A stretch of 64,000 nucleotides of DNA from Gammaproteobacteria bacterium (GCA_024235095.1 JACKNC010000001.1:124001-188000), one strand, 5' to 3'; positions 41,707-53,359 are shown, counted from the first letter of the stretch. Numbers and translations are program-made. Notes: generated from the letters alone by a model not told the origin.

Positions 41707-43869
41707 ATGGAACCCCAAACCCTATCACAGGTACAGGTTATGGGCATCGATGCCGGCGGCACGATGACCGATACCTTCTTTGTCCGCGCCGATGGAAGAT
41801 TCGTAGTCGGCAAGGCGCAGAGCAATCCAGAAGATGAATCCCTGGCCATCTTCGAGTCCTCGCAGGACGCGCTCAAACATTGGCAGCGGAGCGTCAACGA
41901 CGTCTATCCGGAACTGGTTACCGGCGTGTATTCCGGCACGGCGATGCTTAACCGCGTCGTGCAACGCAAAGGACTCGAAGTCGGGCTGATCTGCAACCGA
42001 GGCTTCGAGCAAATCCATTCGATGGGACGCGCGATTCAAAGCTATCTCGGTTACGCGCTAGAGGAGCGCATCCATCTCAACACCCATCGCTACGACGAGC
42101 CGCTGGTGCCGATTTCGCGCACCCGAGGTGTCACCGAACGTACCGACGTGCAAGGTGAAATCGTCATCGAACTGCGCGAAAACGAAGTACGCAAGGCGAC
42201 GCGGCAATTGGTGGAAGCCGGTTCCAAGGCCATCGTCATCTGTTTTCTCCAATCCCACAAGAACGCCACCAGCGAGCTGCGCGCGCGCGATATCTGCCGC
42301 GATGAACTGAAGAGACACGGCGTGGATATCCCGGTCTTCGCGTCCGTCGATTACTACCCATCGCGCAAGGAATCCCACCGTATGAACACCACGGTGCTCG
42401 AAGCCTATGCCGCCGAACCCTCGCGCCAGACCTTGAAAAAGGTCAGCGACCGCTTCAAGAAGAACGGCGCGCACTTCGATCTGCGGGTGATGGCTACCCA
42501 TGGCGGCACGATCAGTTGGAAGGCCAAGGAGCTTGCCCGCACCATCGTGTCTGGTCCGATCGGCGGTGTGATCGGTTCGAAGCTGCTGGGCGAAGCACTC
42601 GGTTACGACAATATCGCTTGTTCCGACATCGGTGGCACCAGCTTCGACATGGCGCTGATCACCAAGGGTAACTTCGCCATCGCCTCCGATCCAGACATGG
42701 CGCGCCTGGTTTTGTCGTTGCCGCTGGTGGCGATGGATTCGGTCGGCGCGGGCGCGGGCAGCTTTGTGCGTCTCGATCCCTATAGCGGCGCGATCAAGCT
42801 GGGACCGGATTCCGCTGGTTATCGAGTCGGCACCTGCTGGGCGGACAGCGGTCTGGATACTGTCTCCGTGTCCGACTGTCACGTGGTGCTGGGCTATCTC
42901 AATCCGGAGAACTTCCTGGGAGGCGCCATCAAGCTGGACGTCGAGCGGGCCCGCGAACACCTCAAGGCACAGATCGCCGATCCACTCGGTTTGAAAGTGG
43001 AAGACGCCGCCGCCGGCGTGATCGAACTGCTGGACTTGAACCTGCGCGACTATCTGCGTGCCACCATCAGCGCCAAGGGCTACAACGCAGCCGAGTTCGT
43101 CTGTTTCTCCTACGGCGGCGCCGGTCCGGTTCATACCTACGGCTATACCGAAGGACTGCACTTCAAGGATGTGGTGGTACCCGCCTGGGCGGCCGGCTTC
43201 TCGGCGTTCGGGTGCGCCTGCGCCGACTTCGAATACCGCTATGACAAATCAGTCGATCTGGCCTTGCCGCACCTAGCCTCCGACGATGAAAAAGTCGACG
43301 CTTGCAAGGTCATCCAGACGGCTTGGAACCAACTGGCCGCCAAGGTGATCGACGAGTTCGTCATCAATGGGTTCAAGCCGGAAGATGTGATCCTGCGTCC
43401 CGGCTATCGCATGCAGTACATGGGGCAGCTCAACGACCTGGAGATCACCTCGCCGGTGACCGCGGCCACCACCGCCGCCGACTGGGATCAGATCGTCGCG
43501 GCGTTCGAGCATACCTACGGTCGTGTCTACGCCAGTTCGGCGCGCTCGCCAGAGCTGGGATTTTCCGTCACCACCGCCATCATGCGCGGCTTGGTCACGA
43601 CGCAGAAGCCGGTCCTGCCGGAAGACCCCGAGGATGGCCCGACACCGCCAGACGAAGCCTATCTCGGCACCCGCCCGTTCTACCGCCACAAGAAATGGGT
43701 CGAGGCCACCATCTGGAAGATGGAAGCGCTCCATCCCGGCAACCACATCGTCGGTCCAGCCATCATCGAATCGGACGCAACGACCTTCGTGGTGCCAACC
43801 GGTTTCGAGACCACGCTCGACAAGCATCGCTTGTTCCATCTCAAAGAAGTGGCAGGAAAATCTAATTAG
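41707..43869 (+). CDS. acxA: Acetone (ketone) carboxylase beta subunit
   Basis: A 720-residue HyuA/oxoprolinase-fold subunit of acetone carboxylase, which uses ATP to make acetoacetate from acetone and bicarbonate. The ATG at 41707 follows AGAGGAAA and is preferred over the longer ORF. It contains the ATPase-fold phosphate loop MGIDAGGTMTDTFF (residues 12-25), SGTAMLNRVVQRKG, and a second nucleotide-site block CSDIGGTSFDMALI. It ends 11 nt before acxB. Together alpha, beta and gamma form an alpha2-beta2-gamma2 complex in characterised acetone carboxylases. Family and order are clear; which ketone is used is open. Confidence 0.94.
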   Translation: MEPQTLSQVQVMGIDAGGTMTDTFFVRADGRFVVGKAQSNPEDESLAIFESSQDALKHWQRSVNDVYPELVTGVYSGTAMLNRVVQRKGLEVGLICNRGFEQIHSMGRAIQSYLGYALEERIHLNTHRYDEPLVPISRTRGVTERTDVQGEIVIELRENEVRKATRQLVEAGSKAIVICFLQSHKNATSELRARDICRDELKRHGVDIPVFASVDYYPSRKESHRMNTTVLEAYAAEPSRQTLKKVSDRFKKNGAHFDLRVMATHGGTISWKAKELARTIVSGPIGGVIGSKLLGEALGYDNIACSDIGGTSFDMALITKGNFAIASDPDMARLVLSLPLVAMDSVGAGAGSFVRLDPYSGAIKLGPDSAGYRVGTCWADSGLDTVSVSDCHVVLGYLNPENFLGGAIKLDVERAREHLKAQIADPLGLKVEDAAAGVIELLDLNLRDYLRATISAKGYNAAEFVCFSYGGAGPVHTYGYTEGLHFKDVVVPAWAAGFSAFGCACADFEYRYDKSVDLALPHLASDDEKVDACKVIQTAWNQLAAKVIDEFVINGFKPEDVILRPGYRMQYMGQLNDLEITSPVTAATTAADWDQIVAAFEHTYGRVYASSARSPELGFSVTTAIMRGLVTTQKPVLPEDPEDGPTPPDEAYLGTRPFYRHKKWVEATIWKMEALHPGNHIVGPAIIESDATTFVVPTGFETTLDKHRLFHLKEVAGKSN

Positions 43870-43880
43870 GAGTTGCCAGA

Positions 43881-46205
43881 ATGAACATGATGACCTCCAA
43901 CGCGGTACAAGGCCCCGATCTGTTGAAAAACGGCAAAACGCTCAAGCAGTTCCGCGATGAAATCCTCGAGCGCACCGCCGCCACCGGTCACTACAACGGC
44001 TTGGAACGGCTGGAATTACGCGAGAAAGATCCGATCGGTTATGAAAAACTGTTTTCCAAGCTGCGCGGTGGTCTGGTGCACGCTCGCGAGACGGCCAAGA
44101 AGATTGCGGCCAGCCCCATCGTCGAACAAGAAGGCGAATTGTGCTTCACGCTCTACAACGCGGCGGGCGACTGCGTGCTCACCTCGACCGGAATCATCAT
44201 CCATGTGGGCACGATGGGCGCCGCGATCAAGTACATGATCGAGAACGGGTGGGAATTCAACCCCGGCATCAATCCTGGCGACATGTTCACCAATAACGAT
44301 TGCCAGATCGGCAATGTCCACCCCTGCGACATCGCCACCATCGTCCCGATCTTCTGGGAGGATCGGCTGATCGGCTGGGTGGGCGGCGTTACCCACGTCA
44401 TCGACACTGGCTCGATCACGCCAGGCTCGATGTCCACCGGTCAGGTGCAGCGTTTCGGTGACGGGTACATGATCACCTGCCGCAAAACCGGCATCAACGA
44501 CATGCCGCTGCGCGACTGGCTGCACGAAAGCCAGCGTTCGGTGCGCACGCCGAAGTACTGGATTCTGGACGAGCGTACCCGCATCGCCGGTTGCCACATG
44601 ATCCGCGAATTGGTCGAGGACGTGATTCGGGAAGACGGCATCGACGCCTACGAGAAATTCGCTTTCGAAGTGATCGAGGAAGGCCGTCGCGGCTTGCAAT
44701 CCCGCCTCAAGGCCATGACCCTGCCGGGCAAGTACCGCAAGGTGGCGTTCGTGGACGTCCCTTACGCGCATCCGGACGTCCAGACCTCGTCGGCCTTCGC
44801 CAAACTCGACACGATCATGCACTCGCCCTGCGAAATGACGATTCGCGCGGACGGCACATGGCGCCTTGATTTCGAGGGCGCCAGCCGCTGGGGCTGGCAT
44901 TCCTACAACGCCCATCAGGTCGCCTTCACCAGCGGCATCTGGGTGATGATGTCGCAGACGTTGGTTCCCACCCAGCGGATCAACGACGGCGCCTATTTCG
45001 GCACGCAATTTCATTTGCCCAAAGGGGCTTGGTGCAATCCCGACGACCGCCGCACCGGCCATGCCTATGCTTGGCACTTCCTGGTTTCCGGTTGGAGCGC
45101 GTTGTGGCGCGGCTTGTCGCAAGCCTACTTCAGTCGCGGCTATCTGGAAGAAGTCAACGCCGGCAACGCCAATACCTCCAACTGGCTCCAGGGTGGGGGA
45201 ATCAATCAGGAAGGCGAAATCCACGCGGTGAACAGCTTTGAAGCCTCCTCGTGCGGCACTGGCGCCTGTGCGATCAAGGACGGCCTCAACCATGCCGCCG
45301 CCATCTGGAATCCGGAAGGCGACATGGGCGATATCGAGATTTGGGAAATGGCGGAGCCGCTGCTGTACATGGGCCGCAACGTCAAGGCTAATTCCGGCGG
45401 CTACGGCAAGTATCGCGGCGGCTGCGGCTTCGAAACGCTGCGCATGGTCTGGAAAGCCCAGGACTGGACTATGTTTTTCATGGGCAACGGTTACATGAAC
45501 AGCGACTGGGGGACGATGGGCGGCTATCCACCCGCCACCGGTTACCGTTTCGAGGCGCATAACACCGGTCTCAAGGAACGGATCGAGTATGGCGACAGCT
45601 TGCCGCTGGGCGGCGATACTAATCCGGCCAAGCCGAACTACGAACACCATATCGACGCGACCGCCACCATCAAGCGCGACCAGCAGTGCATGACCACCGA
45701 GGATTGCTACGACGAGTACGATCTCTACCTCAATTACATTCGCGGTGGCCCTGGTTTCGGCGATCCGCTCGATCGCGATCCGCAAGCCATCACTTACGAC
45801 TTGAACCAGAAGTTCATCCTGCCGGAGTTTGCCTTATCGGTGCACGGCGCGGTGGCAACCCAGGATGACAAGGGGACATGGTCGGTCGATGCCAAGAAGA
45901 CCGAAGAGCGCCGCACCCAAATCCGCCAGGAACGAATCGCCCGTTCGGTGCCAACCCGCGAATGGATCAAGGCGGAGCGCGCGCGCATCATCACCAAGCA
46001 TGCTTCGCGTCCGGTGCGGCACATGTATGCCACGAGCTTCGCGCTTTCTCCGAAATTCTTGGCGGAATTCAAGAAGTTCTGGCGATTGCCGCACGATTGG
46101 AAACTGATGGAGGAAGAGCTCGACGTGCCGTGTTATGGCTCGAAGTATCGGATGGACCTGGCGAAGCTACCGGATGTCAGGACCATCGTTCAGGTCGAAG
46201 AGTAA
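43881..46205 (+). CDS. acxB: Acetone (ketone) carboxylase alpha subunit
   Basis: A 774-residue HyuB-fold subunit carrying the metal and substrate site of the carboxylase. The start MNMMTSNAVQG at 43881 has GGAG upstream. Characteristic blocks include GDMFTNNDCQIGNVHPCDIATIVP and the ...GGYGKYRGGCGFETLRMVWK... region, and the length is close to known AcxB (about 770). It is co-transcribed with acxA (11-nt gap) and acxC. Large antisense ORFs over this gene are shadows. Confidence 0.94.
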   Translation: MNMMTSNAVQGPDLLKNGKTLKQFRDEILERTAATGHYNGLERLELREKDPIGYEKLFSKLRGGLVHARETAKKIAASPIVEQEGELCFTLYNAAGDCVLTSTGIIIHVGTMGAAIKYMIENGWEFNPGINPGDMFTNNDCQIGNVHPCDIATIVPIFWEDRLIGWVGGVTHVIDTGSITPGSMSTGQVQRFGDGYMITCRKTGINDMPLRDWLHESQRSVRTPKYWILDERTRIAGCHMIRELVEDVIREDGIDAYEKFAFEVIEEGRRGLQSRLKAMTLPGKYRKVAFVDVPYAHPDVQTSSAFAKLDTIMHSPCEMTIRADGTWRLDFEGASRWGWHSYNAHQVAFTSGIWVMMSQTLVPTQRINDGAYFGTQFHLPKGAWCNPDDRRTGHAYAWHFLVSGWSALWRGLSQAYFSRGYLEEVNAGNANTSNWLQGGGINQEGEIHAVNSFEASSCGTGACAIKDGLNHAAAIWNPEGDMGDIEIWEMAEPLLYMGRNVKANSGGYGKYRGGCGFETLRMVWKAQDWTMFFMGNGYMNSDWGTMGGYPPATGYRFEAHNTGLKERIEYGDSLPLGGDTNPAKPNYEHHIDATATIKRDQQCMTTEDCYDEYDLYLNYIRGGPGFGDPLDRDPQAITYDLNQKFILPEFALSVHGAVATQDDKGTWSVDAKKTEERRTQIRQERIARSVPTREWIKAERARIITKHASRPVRHMYATSFALSPKFLAEFKKFWRLPHDWKLMEEELDVPCYGSKYRMDLAKLPDVRTIVQVEE

Positions 46206-46248
46206 CGCGAGCCGCCCCCTAACGACAAACTGAATCAAGGAGCACGCC

Positions 46249-46755
46249 ATGTCTTCTTATACCAAAGATCAAGTACAGCACCTCGTCGAAGGGTCCCTGG
46301 ATTGGGACACCACACTACGCATGTTGTCCATGCCCAAGGATAAGGAACGCTTTAGCCTCTATCTCGACGTGCTGCAAAGCAAGGTCAGTTGGCACGATCG
46401 CATCGTATTGCCGTTGAGTCCGCACATGTATATCGTGCAACAGACCAAAACCAAGGAATGGGTCGTGAAATGCGATTGTGGGCATGAGTTTTGCGATTAC
46501 CGCGAGAACTGGAAGCTATACGCCAACATTTACGTGCGCGATACCGAGGAAGCCATGAGCGAAATTTATCCGAAGCTGATGGCCCCGGATGTCTCATGGC
46601 AAGTGTATCGCGAATACTATTGCCCGAGTTGCGGCACGCTGCATGACGTGGAAGCGCCGACCCCCTGGTATCCGGTGATTCATGATTTCGAGCCTGATAT
46701 CGAGGCGTTCTATCAGGAATGGCTCGATTTGCCAGTGCCGGAACGGGCTGCTTGA
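46249..46755 (+). CDS. acxC: Acetone (ketone) carboxylase gamma subunit
   Basis: A 168-residue small subunit, the size found in characterised acetone carboxylases. It carries two cysteine pairs that suggest zinc binding (CDCGHEFC at 75-82, CPSCG at 125-129). An AAGGAG site precedes the ATG. The presence of gamma distinguishes acetone-carboxylase-type enzymes from the multi-subunit acetophenone carboxylase and from hydantoinases, which lack it. Confidence 0.95.
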   Translation: MSSYTKDQVQHLVEGSLDWDTTLRMLSMPKDKERFSLYLDVLQSKVSWHDRIVLPLSPHMYIVQQTKTKEWVVKCDCGHEFCDYRENWKLYANIYVRDTEEAMSEIYPKLMAPDVSWQVYREYYCPSCGTLHDVEAPTPWYPVIHDFEPDIEAFYQEWLDLPVPERAA

Positions 46756-46810
46756 GAGATGAAGGGTGACAATGGATCGCCGGGATAGCGATTCCCTCTG
46801 TATCAACACA

Positions 46811-46837
46811 GGGCCGCCACAAGGTTTTAGGCGGCCC
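46811..46837. other. Intra-operon hairpin after acxC
   Basis: A perfect 8-bp stem GGGCCGCC / GGCGGCCC, 11-nt loop, between acxC and the ligase gene (130-bp gap). It has no T-run. It may set mRNA stability so that the carboxylase is made in larger amounts than the downstream enzymes. Confidence 0.45.
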
Positions 46838-46885
46838 CGACTATCATCGCCATAATGCGATTTTGGTATTCACGGAGATACGCCA

Positions 46886-48862
<1,977 letters not shown>

Positions 48863-48964
48863 AATAGTCATTTGAAAATTTTGCAGATATTGCAAAGCAA
48901 AAAGGTCGCTAACCACAATCGCCCTTAGGTCGGGCAAACGTCTTTCAATTATCGAGGAACCATC

Positions 48965-49744
48965 ATGACGACCGCTTACGACGACATTCTGTACGAGATC
49001 AACAACGGCGTCGCTACTATCACCATCAACCGCCCGGATAAATACAACGCTTTCCGCGCCCAAACCTGCGAGGAAATGATCGATGCCTTTCTGAAGGCAG
49101 GATGGGATAAAAAAGTGGGCGTCATCGTCTTGACCGGAGCGGGCGAAAAGGCTTTTTGCACCGGCGGCGATCAATCGGCGCACGCTGGCCATTACGACGG
49201 CCGTGGGGTAATCGGCCTGCCGTTGGAAGAACTGCAAAGCGTAATTCGCGACGTGCCCAAGCCGGTGATCGCCAAGGTGCGCGGTTACGCCATCGGCGGT
49301 GGCCACGTCCTGGCGCTGCTGTGCGATTTGACCTTGGCCGCCGAATCGGCCCGGTTTGGCCAAGTCGGTCCCAAGGTCGGTTCGGTCGATCCCGGTTTCG
49401 GCACCGCCTACATGGCGCGGGTCATCGGCGAGAAGCGGGCGCGGGAAGTCTGGTACCTCTGCCGCCAGTACACCGCCGCCGAAGCGGTGCAAATGGGCCT
49501 GGCGAATAAGGCCGTGCCCGACGCCGAACTGGATGCCGAAGTCGAGCACTGGTGCGCGGAAATCTTGGAGAAAAGCCCGACCGCGCTGGAGTTGGCCAAA
49601 CGTTCCTTCAATGCCGACACCGCCCACATCGCCGGGATTTCCTCATTGGGCCTCAAGGCCGTCAGCCTGTTCTACGGCACCGAGGAATCCCAGGAAGGCG
49701 TGCAAGCGTTCCAGGAAAAACGTAAACCAAAATTCCACGACTGA
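48965..49744 (+). CDS. badI: BadI-like 2-ketocyclohexanecarboxyl-CoA hydrolase (crotonase fold)
   Basis: A 259-residue crotonase-superfamily enzyme that closely follows Rhodopseudomonas BadI (about 260 aa) as I recall it: YEI-NGVA, INRPDKYNAFRAQTC, AFCTGGDQS-HxGxYDGRG, RDVPKPVIAKVRGYAIGGG, GQVGPKVGSVDPG. The MenB/BadI-type GGDQ and VGPKVGSVDPG oxyanion/ring-cleavage features are present, and it ends EKRKPKFHD like BadI (EKRKPEF). BadI opens the ring of 2-ketocyclohexanecarboxyl-CoA to give pimeloyl-CoA. Such an enzyme has no place in ordinary acetone degradation, which would need a thiolase. RBS GAGGAAC. Confidence 0.85.
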   Translation: MTTAYDDILYEINNGVATITINRPDKYNAFRAQTCEEMIDAFLKAGWDKKVGVIVLTGAGEKAFCTGGDQSAHAGHYDGRGVIGLPLEELQSVIRDVPKPVIAKVRGYAIGGGHVLALLCDLTLAAESARFGQVGPKVGSVDPGFGTAYMARVIGEKRAREVWYLCRQYTAAEAVQMGLANKAVPDAELDAEVEHWCAEILEKSPTALELAKRSFNADTAHIAGISSLGLKAVSLFYGTEESQEGVQAFQEKRKPKFHD

Positions 49745-49779
49745 GTCAAAACTATCGCCATTGGCATCAAGGAAACACC

Positions 49780-50859
49780 ATGAACGCCATGATGAAAGCA
49801 ACCGTATTCGTTGCGCCCGGCCGTATCGAGTTGACCGACAAGCCGATTCCTGAGGTCGGTCCCAACGATGCGTTGATCCGTATTACCACCACCACCATTT
49901 GCGGCACCGATGTCCATATTCTGAAAGGCGAGTATCCGGTAAAATCTGGCCTAACCATCGGCCATGAACCGGTGGGTGTGATCGAAAAACTCGGTGCCAA
50001 CGTGCAAGGCTATGCCGAAGGCCAGCGAGTGATCGCCGGCGCCATTTGTCCGAGTTTCACGTCCTATGGATGCCAGGATGGAGTTCCTTCCCAGGATGGC
50101 GGCGGCCACGGCCATGGCTACAAACCGATGGGAGGATGGCGCTTTGGCAATACCCTGGATGGTGCTCAGGCCGAGTATGTGCGAGTGCCCGATGCTCAAG
50201 CCAATCTCGCGCCGGTGCCGGACGGCCTCACCGACGAGCAGGTCTTGATGTGTCCCGACATCATGTCCACGGGCTTTGCCGGCGCGGAAGCCGCCAACAT
50301 TCGCATTGGCGATACCGTGGTCGTGTTTGCTCAAGGTCCCATCGGCCTGTGCGCCACCGCCGGCGCGAAGCTGCGTGGGGCGAGCACGATCATCGCCGTC
50401 GACGGTATCGACGATCGGTTGCAAATCTCACGCAATATGGGCGCGGACATCACCTTGAATTTTCGCCAAGTCGATGTCGTCAGCGAGATCATGAAGATGA
50501 CCGGGGGGCGCGGCGTGGATGCGTCGATCGAGGCGTTGGGCACGCAAACGACCTTTGAAACGGCACTGCGCGTGTTGAAGCCCGGCGGTACGTTATCCAG
50601 CCTCGGCGTCTATTCGAGCGATCTGAAGATTCCGCTCGATGCCTTTCATGCCGGTCTCGGCGATAACAAGATCGTGACTTCGCTGTGTCCAGGCGGCAAG
50701 GAACGAATGCGGCGGCTATTGAACGTGGTGGCTTCCGGCCGCGCCGACTTCGGTGCGCTGGTCACCCATACCTACAAACTCGACGACATTGTGGCCGCTT
50801 ACGAACTATTCGCCAATCAGCGCGACGGCGTGCTAAAAGTGGCGATCAAACCGCGCTGA
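49780..50859 (+). CDS. Zinc-dependent secondary alcohol dehydrogenase
   Basis: A 359-residue medium-chain dehydrogenase. The catalytic zinc ligands are in ICGTDVH and IGHEPVG (His-Glu), and the Rossmann motif is GPIGLCATAGAK with an acidic residue after beta-2 (VDGIDD), suggesting NAD+ preference. DIMSTGFAGAE and SLCPGGKERMRRLL resemble isopropanol/secondary-alcohol dehydrogenases such as that of Clostridium beijerinckii. An AAGGAAA site precedes the ATG. Its place in this operon suggests it oxidises the alcohol (2-propanol or cyclohexanol) to the ketone substrate of the carboxylase. Confidence 0.9.
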   Translation: MNAMMKATVFVAPGRIELTDKPIPEVGPNDALIRITTTTICGTDVHILKGEYPVKSGLTIGHEPVGVIEKLGANVQGYAEGQRVIAGAICPSFTSYGCQDGVPSQDGGGHGHGYKPMGGWRFGNTLDGAQAEYVRVPDAQANLAPVPDGLTDEQVLMCPDIMSTGFAGAEAANIRIGDTVVVFAQGPIGLCATAGAKLRGASTIIAVDGIDDRLQISRNMGADITLNFRQVDVVSEIMKMTGGRGVDASIEALGTQTTFETALRVLKPGGTLSSLGVYSSDLKIPLDAFHAGLGDNKIVTSLCPGGKERMRRLLNVVASGRADFGALVTHTYKLDDIVAAYELFANQRDGVLKVAIKPR

Positions 50860-50947
50860 CCGTCCGCTTCCAGCGAGCCGCGTTACCGTCCGCGAGAAGC
50901 TCGCTGGGAATGGTGGATGGACTTTTGTCGAGAACAGGCGCGACCCA

Positions 50948-51003
50948 AAGCGTCCGGTTTTCGGACGATCAAACGTTTTCGTCCGTCCGAAAACCGGACG
51001 CTT
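50948..51003. terminator. Very strong hairpin at the end of the ketone operon
   Basis: A perfect 19-bp stem (50948-50966 / 50985-51003) containing GTCCGGTTTTCGGAC, with an 18-nt loop, 90 bp after the dehydrogenase stop. It lacks a T-run, so Rho-dependent ending or mRNA stabilisation is as likely as intrinsic termination. It could also be a REP-like mobile palindrome. Confidence 0.55.
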
Positions 51004-51175
51004 CGTATTTTGTCCCACGCTGTAGCGCCTTCGATCAAACGAAACCCTTCTCTTTTCTCTTTCTTCACTTGAATCGTCCCGCGGATTCGCTTGTGCGAAT
51101 CGCGCCAATATCCATGTTGAAATTTTCACATCATCGAATCAAAAATCACTAATAATTATATAGTTTATATTGTTA

Positions 51176-51191
51176 TGGCATTATCTTTGCT
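51176..51191 (+). promoter_or_regulatory. Sigma-54 promoter of the activator gene
   Basis: TGGCAT-TATCT-TTGCT fits the RpoN consensus (one mismatch), with the invariant GG (51177-51178) and GC (51189-51190) correctly spaced. It lies about 160 bp before the activator start in an AT-rich stretch. The activator may therefore drive its own gene, giving a positive loop. Confidence 0.7.
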
Positions 51192-51352
51192 ATATTTAGA
51201 GACACGAAAATGCGATCCATTTCATGCACTGGGAGATGCTGGAAACGCTGAAAATTTAGACAAAGCCAACATGGCGGAATGAATGGGGAATCAATCCCCT
51301 CTTCGCGATGACAGCGATACGCCTGTTGCAACTACCGAGGAGGAGAATGGAG

Positions 51353-53359
51353 ATGACGCATAATGCCAAGAGGCAGGTTTTTGCCGATCCTGGGAACGAT
51401 GCGGCGATCATGACGGCATGGGAACGATTTCTCGCGGGCGGTGGGCAGCCCTCCGACGCCTTGCGCGGGATCGTCGAAGGTTCGTGGCAACGCTGCCGGG
51501 CACACCACGTCGATCCCGAAAAACGCAGCGGTCCGTCGCCAGTGTGCAACTCCAAGCTGGAGTCGCTCAAGGGTCAGCATCGCGAACTCTTTGAAGCCGC
51601 CGCGCCGATCATGGCCTGCGCGCGGGATTTTCTCGCGGAGACCGGCGCCATCATGGCGCTCGCCGACACCAATCCCACTATTCTCACCATGGAGGGCGAT
51701 AGCCGCACCCTAGGTTTTGCCGAAGACATTCATTTGCTGCCTGGCGTGGTCTGGAGCGAGGGTATTTGTGGTACCAACGCGATTGGCACCGCGCTTGCCG
51801 TCGGCCACGCCGTGCAAATTCACTCCGCCGAACATTACTGCGCGGGCATCAAACGCTGGACCTGTTCCGCCAACGTCATTCGTCATCCCCACGATGGCGA
51901 GATTTTGGGTGTGATCGATGTATCCGGGCTTTCGGAAACCTACAACCGCCAGAGCATGGCCCTGGTCGTGACGGCGGCCAGCCGGATCGAGAGCCGACTG
52001 ACCATTCGCGAGATGGAGCGGCGCTATCAGCTCTTGGAAGTTGCCTTGCCGCGCTGGTCGGGGGGCACCGATGGCGTGGTTCTATTCGACCGTCGTGGCT
52101 ATCCCATCAAGGCCAACGAAAACGGGCAGGCGGCGCTCGTCGCTCTTGGCGCCGATCTCGATCTGGCCGCGCCACGGCGGATCCCGGCGCTCGCGCTCGA
52201 CAGTGAGCGACAGGCCTATCCGCCCTGGTTGCGTCCAGAATGGCTGGTGCCAGCGGTCAGGCACGGCGAGCGCCTGGGAACCCTGCTGATCATACCGATG
52301 CCGGGTCTTGGCCGCGCGCGGGCCAGAGGGACCGAACTGTCGCGATTTCCAGCAAATGGGGAAGAAAACGGTCCTCCTTCGGCAATGTCGGCAAGCTTTG
52401 CCAGAATCATTACCGGTCATGGCGGCCTGTTGGAAGCCGTCCGCAAGGCGAGCCACCTGGCTCGTTCCCGCGTGCCCGTGCTGCTGCTGGGCGAGACTGG
52501 AACGGGCAAGGAGGAATTCGCGCAAGGTATCCATCAGGCCAGCCCGTTTCGAGAGGGTCCTTACGTGGCGCTCAATTGCGGCGGTCTATCGCGCGACCTG
52601 CTCGCAAGCGAGCTTTTTGGCTATATCGATGGCGCTTTCACGGGCGCGCGTCGCAACGGTCTGGTCGGCAAGATCGAAGCGGCCAACGGCGGCACGCTCT
52701 TCCTGGATGAAATCGGCGAAATGCCGCTCGATCTCCAGCCCCACCTGCTGCGCGTGCTTGAACAGGGCGAAATCTACCGTCTCGGCGAGAGCGCGCCGCG
52801 CAAGGTCAACTTTCGGCTTGTTGCCGCGACGCATCGCGATCTGCGTCAGGATGTGGCGGACGGTCGCTTTCGCATGGATTTCTATTATCGGGTGGCGGTG
52901 ACGTCGATCCGGATTCCCGCCTTGCGAGATCGGAAGGGTGACGTCGACCTTCTCGCCCAGCACTTTGTCGAGCGATTCTGCGCACTGCACAAGCTAAAGC
53001 CTCGCCGCTTGGACGAGGCGCTTATCGCACGCCTGGAAGACTATGCGTGGCCAGGAAATGTGCGAGAGCTGCGCAACGTGATCGAGAGCATGTTGTTGAT
53101 GAGCGACCGCCGAGTTCTTGATGTCGATAACCTACCGCCGGAGCTTACGTACGAGATGGCAACCCATGACACGCACGCCGATACGACCTTCAATATTTCC
53201 GAGAGCGAAGCGAATCTCATCCGACGCGCGATTATCGCCACACGGGGCAACCTGGCTCGCGCGGCGCGCGAACTCGACATTGCCAAGAGCACTCTCTATC
53301 AAAAAGTTAAGCAATATGGCTTGGAACGGGAAATTTATTGCGCGCGCGGATTCGACTGA
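51353..53359 (+). CDS. Sigma-54-dependent activator (AcoR/AcxR-like)
   Basis: A 668-residue transcriptional activator, presumably of the ketone carboxylase operon. The ATG at 51353 is 9 nt after AGGAGG; the ATG at 51347 is too close. The N-terminal GAF-type sensor (~60-220, with GICGTNAIGTAL as in AcoR) is followed by the AAA+ domain: Walker A GETGTGKE (residue 380 on), the sigma-54 contact loop GAFTGA (427-432), Walker B GGTLFLDEIGEM (446 on), and a Fis-type helix-turn-helix at the end. All residues needed to remodel sigma-54 holoenzyme are present. AcxR-like activators of acetone carboxylase operons belong to this group. Confidence 0.92.
   Translation: MTHNAKRQVFADPGNDAAIMTAWERFLAGGGQPSDALRGIVEGSWQRCRAHHVDPEKRSGPSPVCNSKLESLKGQHRELFEAAAPIMACARDFLAETGAIMALADTNPTILTMEGDSRTLGFAEDIHLLPGVVWSEGICGTNAIGTALAVGHAVQIHSAEHYCAGIKRWTCSANVIRHPHDGEILGVIDVSGLSETYNRQSMALVVTAASRIESRLTIREMERRYQLLEVALPRWSGGTDGVVLFDRRGYPIKANENGQAALVALGADLDLAAPRRIPALALDSERQAYPPWLRPEWLVPAVRHGERLGTLLIIPMPGLGRARARGTELSRFPANGEENGPPSAMSASFARIITGHGGLLEAVRKASHLARSRVPVLLLGETGTGKEEFAQGIHQASPFREGPYVALNCGGLSRDLLASELFGYIDGAFTGARRNGLVGKIEAANGGTLFLDEIGEMPLDLQPHLLRVLEQGEIYRLGESAPRKVNFRLVAATHRDLRQDVADGRFRMDFYYRVAVTSIRIPALRDRKGDVDLLAQHFVERFCALHKLKPRRLDEALIARLEDYAWPGNVRELRNVIESMLLMSDRRVLDVDNLPPELTYEMATHDTHADTTFNISESEANLIRRAIIATRGNLARAARELDIAKSTLYQKVKQYGLEREIYCARGFD

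Noticed and set aside
44016..45785. 589-codon minus-strand frame over the carboxylase alpha gene
   Set aside because: Composition artefact opposite a well-supported acxB; no domain recognised. The same applies to the frame at 42058-43161 over acxA.
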